64,000 nt of DNA, from NCBI RefSeq assembly GCF_000143535.2, contig NC_037324.1:248001-312000 (forward strand), in the 5' to 3' direction. The notes beneath the pieces were generated by a model. The model was not told where the DNA came from and did no database searches. It saw only the letters and a list, made by a program, of their open reading frames with translations. The translations under genes and the position numbers were made by a program. The DNA comes from Botrytis cinerea B05.10 (Eukaryota > Ascomycota > Leotiomycetes > Helotiales > Sclerotiniaceae). Each line of letters begins with the position of its first letter. Within the stretch, counting starts at the first letter, position 1. This document shows positions 1-12,100 of the stretch, piece by piece.

Positions 1-436
1 CGCCGTTTTGTTTGTCTCGAACACAAGTTCAACAATCTCTCATGGGTTATAACAAAGCTAAACCATTTGAGGTTGATAAGAAGGCGGTCAATGTGGCAGA
101 TAATCGAGTTGCCCGTATCGCATTGAGAGTGGGCGTCATTCATCATTCACCTACTATCTCGTGCTCTGTATTTCAACTATCGACTTGAAACCGTTAACAT
201 TATTCAGCTGACTTGAAGATCTATTGTCCGTATGGCTGGATACTTCCAGTAATGTATCATATTCAATACCCTACCTAACTCACAATCACTTTCAAGGTCA
301 TCTTACTCCCTTGTCCGGTTTCAGCATAAATCCTCAAGATTGAGAGCTCGTCGCAGTCTTGACCAGAGATCAAACGGGTTTACTTGGATCTGCAGATCAA
401 TCCTATACACACTCGGGTCGGTCGACTTTTCTCGCG
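1..436. other. Upstream region of ATG9
   Basis: No coding sequence is visible here. The reading frame of ATG9 is open back to about 359 but has no ATG before 437, so this stretch is taken as promoter and 5' leader. No clear TATA box or repeat stands out. Confidence 0.5.
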
Positions 437-3354
437 ATGATGACCTCCAACCTTATTTCACGGTTGCTACCATCAAATTCCCAAGCCAGATCGATATATG
501 ATTCGTTACGTGCTCACGACGAGGTTTCCGAATCGGAATTAGATATAGAGGAACGAGCAGCAATGGCACTCGACGAGGAGAACTTAAGATTTCATGACGA
601 TGAGTTGGGGAATTTGGCAGATGTGATCGGCGGTGAATCCGTTACAGAAAGTACAAAATTCCTACCCGATCAACAGCAACCAACACACAAGCCAGAATAT
701 GATCGCAAAGGAAAAGGTAAAGCACGAGCACACACTTTCGCAGAATCGCCTAGGTTACTTACAGAAGATCCCGACGATGATGTACCTGCTTCGTTGTTGA
801 TAGAGGGAGATAATCGTCATCCTGACCAGGAGGGTCCAGCCATTCGAGCAAGGCAGCCTGCGCTTCCAAAGAAAGCACACGCAATACCGAGACCATCCGC
901 ACAGCAGATAAAAGAAGAGAGGGACAGAGCTCATTGGGAGATGATGCAGGACCAGCAGAAATTACATCAAGATGACGCAGCCAGGACAACTGGTGTGTCG
1001 CATACACCACAAGCTATCCCTCGGAATACAGGAGTCTATTTGTCAGGCAGCCCAAAAGATAAAGCTATGTACCGATGGGTTAACGTGACAAATCTGGACA
1101 ATTTCATCGGAGATTTATATGCCTATTTTGAGGGGGCAGGTATTTGGTGTATAGTTCTAGCCAAAGCCATCGATATCCTGTGAGTTCATCCTTTCGAAGT
1201 GAAGTATAACCGGGCTAATTTACTGTTTGTTAGCACCCTTCTTTTTGTAACAATATTTACGACTTTTCTTACGCAATGTGTCGACTATAAGAAGATCTAT
1301 CGTGGCAACGCTCGTAGCTTAAGTCAAGCGTTGGTTCCACAATGTACAAAGAAGATATCCGGAATTTCAAATGTAGCGATTTGGCTAGTTTGCCTGTTTG
1401 TCCTCTATAAGATATACCAGCTTTTAACGGATCTCCCGAGGCTTATGAGAATGCGTGACTTCTTTACTTATCTCCTCGAGATTCAGGATAGCAATATGCA
1501 AACCGTATCCTTTCAAGATGTTATAGGCAGGGTAATGGCGCTTCGAGACGCAAATCCTATGACCGTGGAGAGAATTTCGCCGAATAATCGCAAATTTGTC
1601 ATGGGCACTCAATCAAAACAACGACTTGATGCTCATGATATCGCAAATCGTTTGATGAGGAAAGAAAATTACCTCATTGCCCTGGTTAACAAGGAAATTC
1701 TGGATCTGACTTTACCACTCCCTTTTTTGCAAGGACGACAGCTATTCTCGAAAACTTTACAGTGGAACTTAGAGTGGTGCATATTAGATTTTGTTTTCAA
1801 TGACTATGGCCAGGTCAGGCAATTGATTCTGAAGGATTCTCATCGACGGGAGTTGAGCGATGGGTTGCGAAATAGGTTCCTCTTTGCCGGGTTGATGAAC
1901 GTTATCTGTGCTCCCGTCATCGTTGTATATGTGGTGATTGTGTATTTTTTTAAATACTTCAATGTAAGGTCCATCCTAACCCTCGGCACATGAATTTTTG
2001 CTAATTCCACCTTTAGCAATATCATAAAAACCCTGCAGCACTTGGATCGCGTGGATATACGCCTCTAGCTGAGTGGAAATTCAGAGAATTCAATGAACTT
2101 CATCATCTTTTTAATAGACGTTTGAACATGTCCGACCCATTCGCGTCGCGCTATCTTAATCAGTTTCCAAATATCAAAACCGCCCATATGGCAAGATTTA
2201 TAACGTTTGTTGCTGGAGCCGTTGTGTCCGTTCTGATAGTTGCCACAGTTTGGGACTCTGAAGTCTTAGCTGGATTTGATATTACCTCAGAAAGGCCGGT
2301 TTTATTCTATCTAGGAGTATTTGGATCAATTTGGGCTATCACAAACGGTATGATACCAAAAGAAAACGAGGTCTTTGATCCCGAATACGCACTCCGAAGT
2401 GTGATCGAATATACTCATTACATGCCAAGTCACTGGCAAGATCGACTCCACAGTGACGAAGTTAAGCAAGAGTTCTCTACTCTCTATCAACTTAAGCTTG
2501 TGATTTTCTTTGAGGAGGTATTGAGCATTATAATCACCCCATTTCTGTTATGGTTCAGCTTGCCAAAGTGTGCCGAACAGATCATCGATTTCTTTAGAGA
2601 ATTCACCGTTCATGTTGATGGTGTTGGATACGTTTGCTCCTTTGCTGTTTTTGACTTCAAGAAGGGAGTTGGTAGTGCTCCATCGCGAGGTGTAGTCAAG
2701 ACGGACGTGCGAGAAGATTATTATTCCACCAAGCACGGAAAAATGGCCGCTTCATACTACAATTTTCTGGACAATTATACGCTCAATCCAAAAACGGGTG
2801 TACCAGGACATGTTCCACCGGGTATGCGACAACAATTTCACCCTCCTCCTGCCTTTCCAGGTTTGATGTCTCCTTCATCGGGTGCGGATATGCAGAGCTC
2901 GAGGATGGGACAGAGTGAAGTGAGACCGATGAATAGAGCGCCCCGAACAACTCGATTCCCATCCAATACTACTGCTATGGGATCTCCTATGGCTTCTATA
3001 CTTTTGGATCCACGTCACCAGCCTTCGGCATCTGAAATCGATGCTCGCAGCGCAAGACGGACTTCTCGATCCAGATACCCAGCTCGCAGGGAAAATAATA
3101 TAAGGGAAGAGCCGATGGAAGATGAAGATGAGCTTGGACGACCAGTTCTTCAACCTGGAAGATCTTATGCAGTCGATGATACAGTCGCCAATCTGGGCGA
3201 GTCAACTTGGGAAGTGTCTCCCGCGAATGATGATAATGAGGGGAAAGATGACGAGGAAGATGGCGATGGGACTGCGGGAGATGGTGTTTTGGGACTGGTG
3301 TATCAATTTCAGAAGGCGCAAACAAATGGTAGACCAGGAGTTAGTATATGGTAG
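437..3354 (+). CDS. ATG9: Autophagy-related protein 9 (Atg9), lipid scramblase of the phagophore
   Basis: Exons 437-1179, 1234-1963 and 2017-3354 join in frame to about 936 aa. Both introns (54 and 53 nt) have GTGAGT or GTAAGG donors, CTAAT-type branch sites and TAG ends. Atg9 is the multispanning membrane protein of autophagy. It travels in Golgi-derived vesicles to the phagophore assembly site and scrambles lipids as the membrane grows with Atg2. The acidic, disordered N-terminus (about 1-210) leads to the conserved phrase [12 protein letters not shown], then membrane segments near 235-262, 293-312, 465-490, 551-570 and 585-604. The signature [19 protein letters not shown] lies near 503-521, and the stretch near 650-670 resembles the re-entrant helix. 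The Ser/Arg-rich tail is poorly conserved, as usual. ATG at 437 (or 440) is chosen because the family starts this way (MxSNxxSRxLP) and no ATG lies upstream in frame. Confidence 0.96.
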
Positions 3355-3889
3355 CGGCCGTGTAGGAAGATTCTGGTGTTTTGGGTGTTTGGCGACAGGG
3401 AAGTTTATGCATGATAATGATATTGGTCCGGGCCCAAGCCCCTGGATTTGAAGCGAAGCCACTTGGGACGTGTGCATATTTTTAGAAAGCAATTCTGATA
3501 TCAATAATACATTATTTAATTTTATTTACAAGAAACAATAAGTATCAGGATAAGGGTAAGTAAGTAAAGATGATAGCATGTATTAAGATCCGTGTCGTTG
3601 AAAAATTGATTCAGAATAGTACAACATAGGTCTCATATCATCATATCATGCCTAGGTAATGATAATACAAAATTATCCCAAACGATGCGAACACGAAGCT
3701 AACAACCTGATATCAGGCACTCAAGCCTTTTTCGCCCCTACATCATAACGTTAACCGGCCTCCATAATTAGAAAACGCTACCAAACCTGCGGTATCGATT
3801 TCTTCCAGACTAGGGCGTACATGATGGGAAATTGAAAAAATTCGATGCTCGAATTCGATGGATGGGGGAAATGGCATGATGATGATGAT

Positions 3890-3997
3890 ATGGTATGGTA
3901 TGGTATGGTATGGTATGGTATGATTTGGTTTGATTTGATTGGGATGGAATGGGAGGGATTGGAATATCGTACGATGATGATGATGATGATGATGATG
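3890..3997. repeat. ATGGT and GAT microsatellites
   Basis: About six perfect ATGGT units, a diverged T/G-rich stretch and then about eight GAT units. Such arrays arise by replication slippage; no function is implied. Confidence 0.85.
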
Positions 3998-4292
3998 GGA
4001 TGGGATGGATGATGGTGTGTGGTGGTCAGGGATGTTTTGTGAGATCAGATTGCCGAGGGGGTGATGGAGTGGTGTGAGTGGGTGTGGGTGTGGTGTGACT
4101 CGTGTGGGTGGGTAAGGATGGATGGGTAAACCTCGGTGGTGAATTTTGAGTGTGAGGATTTGGTCGTGATTGTAATTCGCTAGCTGTGTTGCATTGCAGG
4201 TTTGGATTTGGATTTGGATATTTGTATCTGTTTCTGTATATATATACATGGTTTCTCTGATATCAAAGAAGATGTGAATGATGTATTAGTAG

Positions 4293-4321
4293 TTTTATTT
4301 TTATTTTTATTTTTATTTTTA
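4293..4321. repeat. TTTTTA microsatellite
   Basis: A short array of hexamer TTTTTA units directly readable in the sequence, in the intergenic region before the methyltransferase. Confidence 0.85.
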
Positions 4322-4825
4322 TGAGTTGCTGATGATGGAGCTGGTATGGTATGGTATGGTTGGTTGGTAGGTAGGTCAATAAGTAAGTAAGTAGATGCGA
4401 ATAGGTATAGTTATGGTTTTTGTTCTAGTATGCGATGTAATGCAATGCTACGTGTAACTTTCTCTATTCAGACAACGAGCATGAAGTAATGGCCGAGTAT
4501 GAACATCGAGTAGATAGCTGTTTCAGCTTGTCACCGTCTTCTGTGGCAGGTAACTCTCAATTCGGCAATTGCAATAACCTCGTCAGTTAGTTTGCTCATG
4601 AGGTTACACATGGGCCCCGCCGTAGGCGTTTGTACTCCAGCTGAAATCTGATGTGTGTACATGTGATGCTGTAGAAGTGCTCTTGTCGGGGATGGAATAT
4701 ATGAGTGGTTTGGTTGTGTGGGAGGGTTGGTTCTATTTTCCTGCTCTTACCTGTGGGAATCAGGTGTGGAACGTTCTGATATTCGTGGTGTGTCTATCTA
4801 ATTACTACTCGGAAAATTTACTACG

Positions 4826-6077
4826 ATGTCGCCGGCAGAAGTGGGAAAGGAGCCTGGGTATGTGTTGACTCGGGATATGTACGCTTCGATTCGGTGAGTA
4901 TGATTCCTACCGTCGGTCATGTACATTCAGTGCCTCATTCACTTTTTGGCTTCTCAAATCTCTCAAATCTTTTAAAGATTGAAAAATTGAAAAGCCAAAA
5001 AGTGAATGAGGCACTTGATCTATATAACCGAAAATAGATTCCGTAATTCTACATACAAGATTGGGTGTAGAGACACAAATCTGTACTGATCGATCAATAG
5101 GCTTAATCTACAGCATTATCTCTGGAAAGATGGACTCGGGTATCTTTTGCACCCATCGATTCCTCTCCCGTCCCCTAAAACGAGATATCGGATTGCCGAT
5201 TTGGGGACTGGTACCGGGTATGTGGTTTCTGACTGTGATCTGTATTTCATCTCATGGGTTGTTCGAATTTCAATGTCTGATATCAAGCGCCCTGGCATTA
5301 GAATCTGGCCCTTAGATCTCGTCCGGCAACTACCCTCCACAGTCCAACTATATGGTTTCGATATTTCCTCCTCTCAATTTCCACATCCGAATTACCTACC
5401 CGCGAATGTGAAATTGGAAGTTCTGGATAGTCTTCGAGTTGATCCGCCCGAAGAATTGTTAGGAAGTTTCGATATAGTGCATTTACGTCTTTGGCTTGGT
5501 GTTGTAATGAACGGGGACCCGAGTGCGCTTCTGACTCATGCGTTGAAATTGTTGCGTATGTTTTTCATTTCGCTGTGAGTGAGAGGAGAGTGACTGATGC
5601 ATTGTTGTAGGTCCGGGGGGATATATTCAGTGGGATGAAATCGATCCAAATCGGGGGATTGCTGAAGGACCAAATGGTGAAGAGTCACCGCATGTCGCTA
5701 AGATACTTAAAATGCAGGCAAACATTAAAGATCTCAGGTAAATCACTTCATCTGCCCCCCATCACAGCTTCCAGCTCCCTAATTCTGACTTTCATAGATG
5801 GATTCCAACTCTCCCTAGATTATTCGCACAATATGATCTAGAAGATATCAAGGAGGACTTTGCATTCGAACAACCATGGCAGTCCAAAATGGCAGGGGAT
5901 GGATCTTGTGCTGTTGTGCATGAGATGGCGAGTAATGGGAGTCCGTTCATTGCGGATAAGTTGAAGAGGGTGGGCGTGGATGTTCCGAAGGCATATGAGG
6001 AGGTTTGTGAAGGTGCGAGACTTACGCAGCCGTTTTGTGTGACGGTTGGGAGGAAACCAATTCAGACGAGTACTTGA
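4826..6077 (+). CDS. Class I SAM-dependent methyltransferase (fungal LaeA/UMTA-like family)
   Basis: Five exons (4826-4893, 5101-5217, 5302-5555, 5611-5737, 5798-6077) join in frame to 281 aa. All four introns begin GTRWGT or GTAAAT and end in AG, and phases match at every junction. The N-terminal phrase LNLQHYLWKDGLGYLLHPSI, the SAM-binding motif I ADLGTGTGIW (D56-G62), the acidic loop YGFDISSSQFP and the post-motif phrase LLRPGGYIQWDEID are those of the fungal methyltransferase family often found near secondary-metabolite genes. The substrate cannot be told. The enzyme is probably soluble, having no signal peptide or membrane segment. Intron 1 (207 nt) is much longer than the others because it contains an 87-bp inverted-repeat element. 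No obvious biosynthetic partner lies next door, so it may act alone. An annotation that misses exon 1 would start the protein too late. Confidence 0.88.
4929..5015. mobile_element. 87-bp MITE-like snap-back element inside intron 1 of the methyltransferase
   Basis: Perfect 24-bp terminal inverted repeats (left arm 4929-4952, starting AGTGCCTCATTCAC; right arm 4992-5015) enclose 39 bp of A/T-rich spacer that is itself partly self-complementary. There is no coding capacity. The structure is that of a miniature inverted-repeat transposable element or the solo termini of a DNA transposon. No convincing target-site duplication is visible in the flanks. It lies wholly within the intron, so splicing would remove it. 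Confidence 0.8.
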
Positions 6078-7891
6078 GATTTTGGTCTTGGTTGGAAGGA
6101 AGTAGGTAGAATAAGCCCTATCGTGCACATTTCAATGATGGATACCTATTATATATCCATGGAAATTTGCCACACGAAGCGTGCTGGAAGGTAAAGATTT
6201 TGTGTTTGTCATAGTCATGTTGGCATGACGAATACTTCGCCGTACCGCTTGAACAAGAATATAAGATAGACAAAAGCCAAATTGCTATACAACTGCAAGG
6301 GCTGGATGTATATACAACTATGGACTCGAAATACTACAAAAAGACATGGCGTCGGCCTTAGATTTGGTCAGTATGGTCAGTATGGTCAACGAGTGAGCAG
6401 AAGATAGGAAGAGAGCATGTTGTTACTAGAGATATGACGAGAAAATTGACGTGAAGGGGTTTCCCTATGCTAATTTGACGTCTTTCACCCATGAATCTGT
6501 TTGTGGCCATGGGATCCTCAATCTTCTAGATGGCATGAATATCACGTGACTGTGTAGTCGTATTCAGTTCAGGGATCGTGCTTTGAGCTTGCTGCGCGCT
6601 TGCGCCTGTGGCCGTTGCCGTTGCCGTTGCCTGTCTGCCGGTAAATGCATGTTCCTTTCATCCACACCTTGTTCGGAGCGAACTGGATAGATGCGCGAGC
6701 TACGATAAGGGGAATGCCCTAGGATTATCCAGACAGCTGGTGGGGAGCGATTGAAATACTGCTATGCATCTCATTACGCTAATTGTGTTGCTAATCCGGA
6801 CATGCGTATGTGATGGATTATGAGTAGATGGCTACGTACCGAATAACCGGATCGCTTCATGATTAGATTAGATGAACACCCAGATTAGACGGTTATTTTG
6901 TCTAGATGGCTAGTTTATTCAGATGGTCAGGTCGTTTCTGGAAAAGAGACAGAAGGATCCGGCAGATACATAGGTCCACCTGGCGCTCCTATAATATCTA
7001 CATAGCCGCAAGACCCGAATACTATTTATTTGACTTCCGGGGCATCTTTCTCGTCCGATAAAGCGGTAACTCCGTGGAACTGTTCACAAAGCTTCCAGCC
7101 AACAGTGGGCAAGACAATAAGCAAAGACTTCCGCTCAAAGGCTGGAAGACTGCGAAAGCGGAGGCGGAATCGAACAAAGAACTGGACTTTTCCATGGCGA
7201 TACGTAATATTCAAATATATATTATCTTTCAATTGTTCTTTGGCTGTGTAAATCAACGGGTTGGAGGATATCGATATGTAATCGTAATGAAAGACTTTCT
7301 CCAATTCGACCAAGTACTGACAGAGAGTTTTCTTCATTCATGCTGGGCTGGTTCAAACATTTCTATCGGATTTTTTCGTTGTGATCACCTACTGGGCACT
7401 TTGCTGTTTGCTCCCAGAAATCCAGCCAGTTCCAACAACGTTCCTTTGAGGCCTCTCCTTTTCCCCTTCAATTCCTCTGCACAGTTTTTTGATGGTATAA
7501 AAGAGCAATCAAGCAAGCAATCAAGCAATCAAGCTGCTTCCCCTCTGTACAAAGCTATCGATACCTCGGTCCCGATTTTATTCCAAAGAAACCCCTGTTC
7601 AGTTCGTATCTCGGATCTTGGGGAGAAACAAAAACACAGCATCACCACTTTTTTATTTTGCTTTCAGCTAAAATTCGATATCTACCAATCAACCCGCCAC
7701 CCCTCTTCCTTTCCCCCTCAACCACAACCACGACTTGATCGCAGAAAAGACTTCGATTCGATTAGAAGCCGTGCCATTTCCACACTTTGCATCTTTATCG
7801 ACCTGCGACATTCATTGTTGATTCTACGGAAGTCGACAACCTGGCTCTTCAATCAGCTCAAGTTGGAGGAGGATCTGCGGCGTTAGCCCAA
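6078..7891. other. Intergenic region and 5' leader of the mitochondrial carrier
   Basis: No gene is supported. A GCCGTT triplet-type repeat lies near 6610-6630. A TATA-like TATAAAAG sits near 7495, followed by an imperfect CAAGCAAT repeat, which is plausible as promoter and leader of the carrier gene at 7892. An open frame across 7074-7886 has no homologous features and is treated as leader. Confidence 0.5.
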
Positions 7892-9229
7892 ATGGCTAAG
7901 CCAGGCGGAGAACCTTTGGAGGAATATGATGAGTATGTGCTGATGGCGATGAGGGCAATTGGATTCTTGGTTTCATTGGGTTGCAGGCGCAAATCACTAA
8001 TACCGTGTTGGCTAGATATGAATCTCTCCCACCAAATTTTTCGTTGATCCAGAACATGGCTGCGGGCGCCTTTGCCGGAATCGCGGTACGCTCTTTCAAT
8101 CTACGGAATCCAATGCATTCGATACTGATGGACCTATAGGAACATACTGTTATGTACCCGATCGATGCAATCAAGGTATATATGAATTGCCCCTCAGATG
8201 AACTCCAAAAACCAATATTGATGTGATGCAGACCCGAATGCAAATTCTCAACCCCACCCCATCCGCAGTCTACAATGGTGTCATACAAGGAGGATATCGA
8301 ATAGCTACCGGAGAGGGACTTCTAAGTCTATGGAGAGGCATGTCAAGTGTGGTTGTGGGAGCTGGTCAGTTTCGCTCGAATCGAATAAGCATAGAAGAAT
8401 ACTGATAGCGGTTTAGGACCTGCACACGCTGTTTATTTTGCTACTTATGAGGCTGTGAAGCATGTCATGGGAGGAAACCAAGCTGGTGTTCACCATCCTC
8501 TTGCTGCTGGTTGGTTTTGATAAGAGTTCGATTTTTTTAACGTGTGCTAATAATGAATAGCTACTAGTGGGGCTTGCGCAACCATTGCAAGTGATGCCCT
8601 CATGAATCCTTTCGATGGTATGATATGCATCTTGCATCTTTTTCTATCTTTCTTCTGACATTTTATAGTTATCAAACAGCGCATGCAAATGCACAACTCG
8701 AAAGTTATGTACAAATCAATGACGGATTGCGCTAGATACGTCTATCGAAGTGAAGGCCTTACCGCATTCTACGTTTCTTATCCTACTACCCTCTCCATGA
8801 CAGTTCCTTTCACTGCTCTTCAATTCCTCGCATACGAATCGATGTCGACTTTTATGAACCCTACTAAGAAATACGATCCATGGACCCATTGTTCAGCGGG
8901 TGCGGTTGCAGGAGGTTTTGCGGCTGCTCTCACAACACCTATGGATGTGGTTAAGACTTTATTACAAACAAGAGGAACAGCGACTGATGCGGAATTAAGA
9001 AATGTCAGTGGTTTTGTAGAAGGATGTCGGGTTATTCATCGAAGAGCAGGATTCGGTGGATTCTTCAAGGGTGTTAAACCAAGAGTGGTTACCACTATGC
9101 CTAGTACTGCTATTTGTTGGTCTGCATATGAGGCTTGCAAGTGAGTATCTCTACGATCTGGCATTTGGAATTGATACTAACAAAAACGTCAGGGCTTATT
9201 TTATTAGGCAAAACGATGCCGAAGTTTAA
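7892..9229 (+). CDS. MRS4: Mitoferrin-type mitochondrial iron carrier (Mrs3/Mrs4 family)
   Basis: Eight exons (7892-7932, 8016-8085, 8140-8175, 8232-8364, 8417-8509, 8561-8617, 8669-9140, 9193-9229) join to 312 aa with phase kept at each junction. The length fits the mitochondrial carrier family (about 300 aa). All three repeat signatures Px[DE]xx[KR] are present: YPIDAIK (P44-K49), NPFDVIK (P141-K146) and TPMDVVK. The opening LPPNFSLIQNMAAGAFAGI, the phrase TRMQ after the first signature and the long third repeat match mitoferrins. These carry ferrous iron across the inner membrane for Fe-S cluster and heme synthesis. The first exon is only 41 nt, so the start rests on splice-phase agreement and family alignment. 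A related SLC25 carrier is the alternative, but mitoferrin fits best. Confidence 0.9.
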
Positions 9230-10326
9230 ATACTTTGGTTTATGATCGCCTTTAGCGTTTTCTGCAACCCCCCTAATGAGCGAAATTCGACTGCGGCTAT
9301 GCGATACCACACGAAGGCATTCCGCCGCAAGTCAAATTGCAATCACATGATATCATTATGTGCTTGTAAAAACGATCGAACACGATTTACACTAGGTGAG
9401 CTTTATGTGATGTCTTAACTTATCACGTTAAGCTTAACGTCCAGATTTGCGAGTAGTAAATGGATGAGTATCGTTGGTCGATCTGTACATAGAATACCTT
9501 TTTTTCTTTTTCCTTTCTTGCTTTTAGATCTCTTCGTTTTTTGATGGTACATGATATGCGTGCATGCATGGAAGTTTTTGATGAAATTCTTTGGAAAAAG
9601 TTATCGAACACAGAAGACATCGATGATATCTATGGGAACGCTTGTGGATGAACTTTGGCTGGCGTTCATCTAGCGATGGATGGACATGCTAGGTTGGAGG
9701 GTGGATGGGGTTCAAAAATGGAGGAGGTGGATTTGAAGAATACAGCTGGATGAAAATCAACTTTAGAATGGATGGTCGGTCTGGGTACCTACCCGATGGA
9801 TGTATCGTGGCGTGTGGGGAGTGTATTTATACCGAAAGAAAATTCAATAGGATTGAAGAGTGAAGAAAAGATGAGATAAGACAAGGGAAAGTGTTTGTTC
9901 CAGTTGTGGGTCCAAATTGTGAAGTGTGTGATGCGATTAGCGGGGATTTTGCGTGGTATTATTATGACACATGTAATTTCTTATGTCTATGAGTGTGAGA
10001 GTTGCTGAGTGAGGTATTTGTGGTCTAAATATTGAACTACAGAAATTAAGGAGCAGGAGGGAAGGCGGGGGAAGAAAGGGAGAGAGAATATTCTAAACTT
10101 TTCCCCGAGTCTTTCTAGGCGTGGTGTGTAATTGGGACTGGAAGTGGAAGTAGGGAGTTAGTAGGGAATGGGATGGGGAAATAGTTGTTGTGGTCCTACT
10201 GGAAATCTTGATGCTTACTTGGGTAGGATAGGAGTGGGGGATATCTGTATTTTGAATGGTTGGATCGGATCAGAGCAAGTGAGGGCAGGCTAGGTGTGGG
10301 AAAAAGAGAATTTATGGGGGAGAATT

Positions 10327-10362
<36 letters not shown>

Positions 10363-12100
10363 AGCGGCTGAGTCTCGGAAAGTAAGGGGGGAAATCTGTA
10401 AGTCGCTGATCAGGTGGATGGGTGGATCGGGTTTGGTGGCTCGAGATATCGAGATGGTGGGTTCGAGGTGTGGATACTGTGGTGATTGTAATCTTGGAGG
10501 GGGGAGAGAAGGGGTGAGGCAATGAGAGGGTGTAGATGGGGGTTGTGGGTGGAAAGGCTTGGATTGTGGGAGTTAGGAGGTTAAGGAGTTATAATTGATA
10601 GCCGACTTTACAATCTTGGGAGCACCTTTTCTCATTGGTCATCTCTTTAGGTATATACTTTTTATGTTTCTATAGTATGTTTCTATAGTGTTTTTCCTAC
10701 TTCAGCGCTTGAGATGCTGATGCAAATGATTGTGTGTTAAATTATGGCAAGTGGCTGTATAAACCCGGATACTCCATCATTGGAAATGAACGAATCTTGA
10801 GGGATTGCGATTCATGAAGAATAAAATGGATTGTGAATAGCTCATATTGTGTGATGATTCGAAGGAAAGGCTTGGGGTCTAGGGTGGGGGTTCACAAAAG
10901 AGTCACTTCTTCCGTACTGAAGTTATCCTATTTCTACCTCTCTTTATTCGCATTATACCAGATGGTCCGCTCAAATTGCAAGCCAAGATAAACGTCAAAG
11001 GGTTTCATCAAGTATCAAGTAGGCTTTCATCTATTTCGAGTCAAGATCAAATCGAACAGCTAGTTTGCCGTCGAACCGAGCAACTAAGTCAATTTTTCAG
11101 TAACAACAAACTTGTTTTATACCACAGAAACCGTGTACGTTGTTAAAAGGACACACGAGGTTATGCGTATTGTGGATTCGAGAACAGGACGGAAAACTAG
11201 GAGTCAAGAGTTAAGAGAATGACAGGAAAGGGTGTGGAAAGTGGAGACGGCAGAAGAGAAGAGGAAGTTGGAGAAACAGGAGATGTTTGGTAGAGGGGAG
11301 AAGGAGAGGAGAGTAGAGAAGCAAAGAGAATTTGGGATGTTGATTGAGGATGCAGGGGAGATTTAGGGGGGTTGTGAGAGAGGGTGTCGGTGAGGGATGG
11401 GATGGAGATTCTGGTAGTGCGGAGTGAATAGATTGTGGTATTCAGAGTTGGGAATTCTGTGGTTGGATTTTAGGGGTGTTGGCTTTTTTGATTCTTGAGA
11501 AAAATTGAAAAGTCTGATCTGATGGAAAGGAGCAAGATGTATAATGGAATGGTGGATGTCCTACAACCGATGAGATACATATCCTATACACTTTCACTTG
11601 TTCTCTGCTATTTTCTTGTGTGTACTTCATTTCCTATTTCAACTACATTTCGCTTTTTTTTGTCATGTCCAACCTAGATGTAGAAATATCGATTCAAGTA
11701 ACTTGTACTTACCCATTGACTGTAAGTGACTATGGAAAAACGTCCTTCGACTCATCAACACAACTATCAATCGAACTAATATTTACCTAACCACATTGTT
11801 AACAGAATGCGACCCCGAAGATTCATCGCACATGCCTTTCCTGTTTACTTAATGATCTACTGTCCTTTTGTTCGTGCTCTCGATTTCACTTCTCTTCATC
11901 CATGTCAAGATCAACGGGTTTCAATAGATTCGAAAGCTTTCCTGTCACTTGATATCATCATTTTCAATCCTCGATATCGTTAATGCAGAATCGCCTAAGC
12001 GTACTAGAATCCACGTAAACTGCGTCTGAAAATCTTCATCCACATCAAATAATTTCCAACATCGAACCTGATACCCCTATCTAACCAAATCAAAAAGAAA
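9230..12100. other. Gene-free purine-rich region
   Basis: I can support no gene in this 2.9 kb. From about 9.6 to 11.4 kb the plus strand is strikingly rich in G and A, including a GA microsatellite at 10330-10357. It could be the pyrimidine-rich leader or promoter of an unseen minus-strand transcript, or simply spacer. The last few hundred bases are the upstream region of the gene at 12101. Confidence 0.5.
10330..10357. repeat. GA microsatellite
   Basis: A perfect run of GA dinucleotides within a long purine-rich tract. Confidence 0.9.

Larger units (their letters stand above)
3355..4825. other. Intergenic region with simple repeats
   Basis: Between ATG9 and the methyltransferase I see no gene. 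The stretch holds several short tandem repeats: an ATGGT array near 3890-3922, a GAT array near 3973-3997 and a TTTTTA array near 4293-4321. A long open frame on the minus strand across this part is only His/Pro-rich translation of the repeats. Confidence 0.6.

Noticed and set aside
3743..4249. 168-codon minus-strand frame rich in His, Pro and Thr
   Set aside because: It is a translation of GAT and ATGGT microsatellites with no domain and no splice-supported neighbours.
7074..7886. 270-codon plus-strand frame just before the mitochondrial carrier
   Set aside because: It shows no recognisable feature, overlaps a TATA-like box and leader repeats, and ends just before the carrier ATG. It is best read as promoter and leader.
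10196..10522. Minus-strand Ser/Leu/Pro-rich frame
   Set aside because: It is a composition artefact of the purine-rich tract and GA microsatellite.
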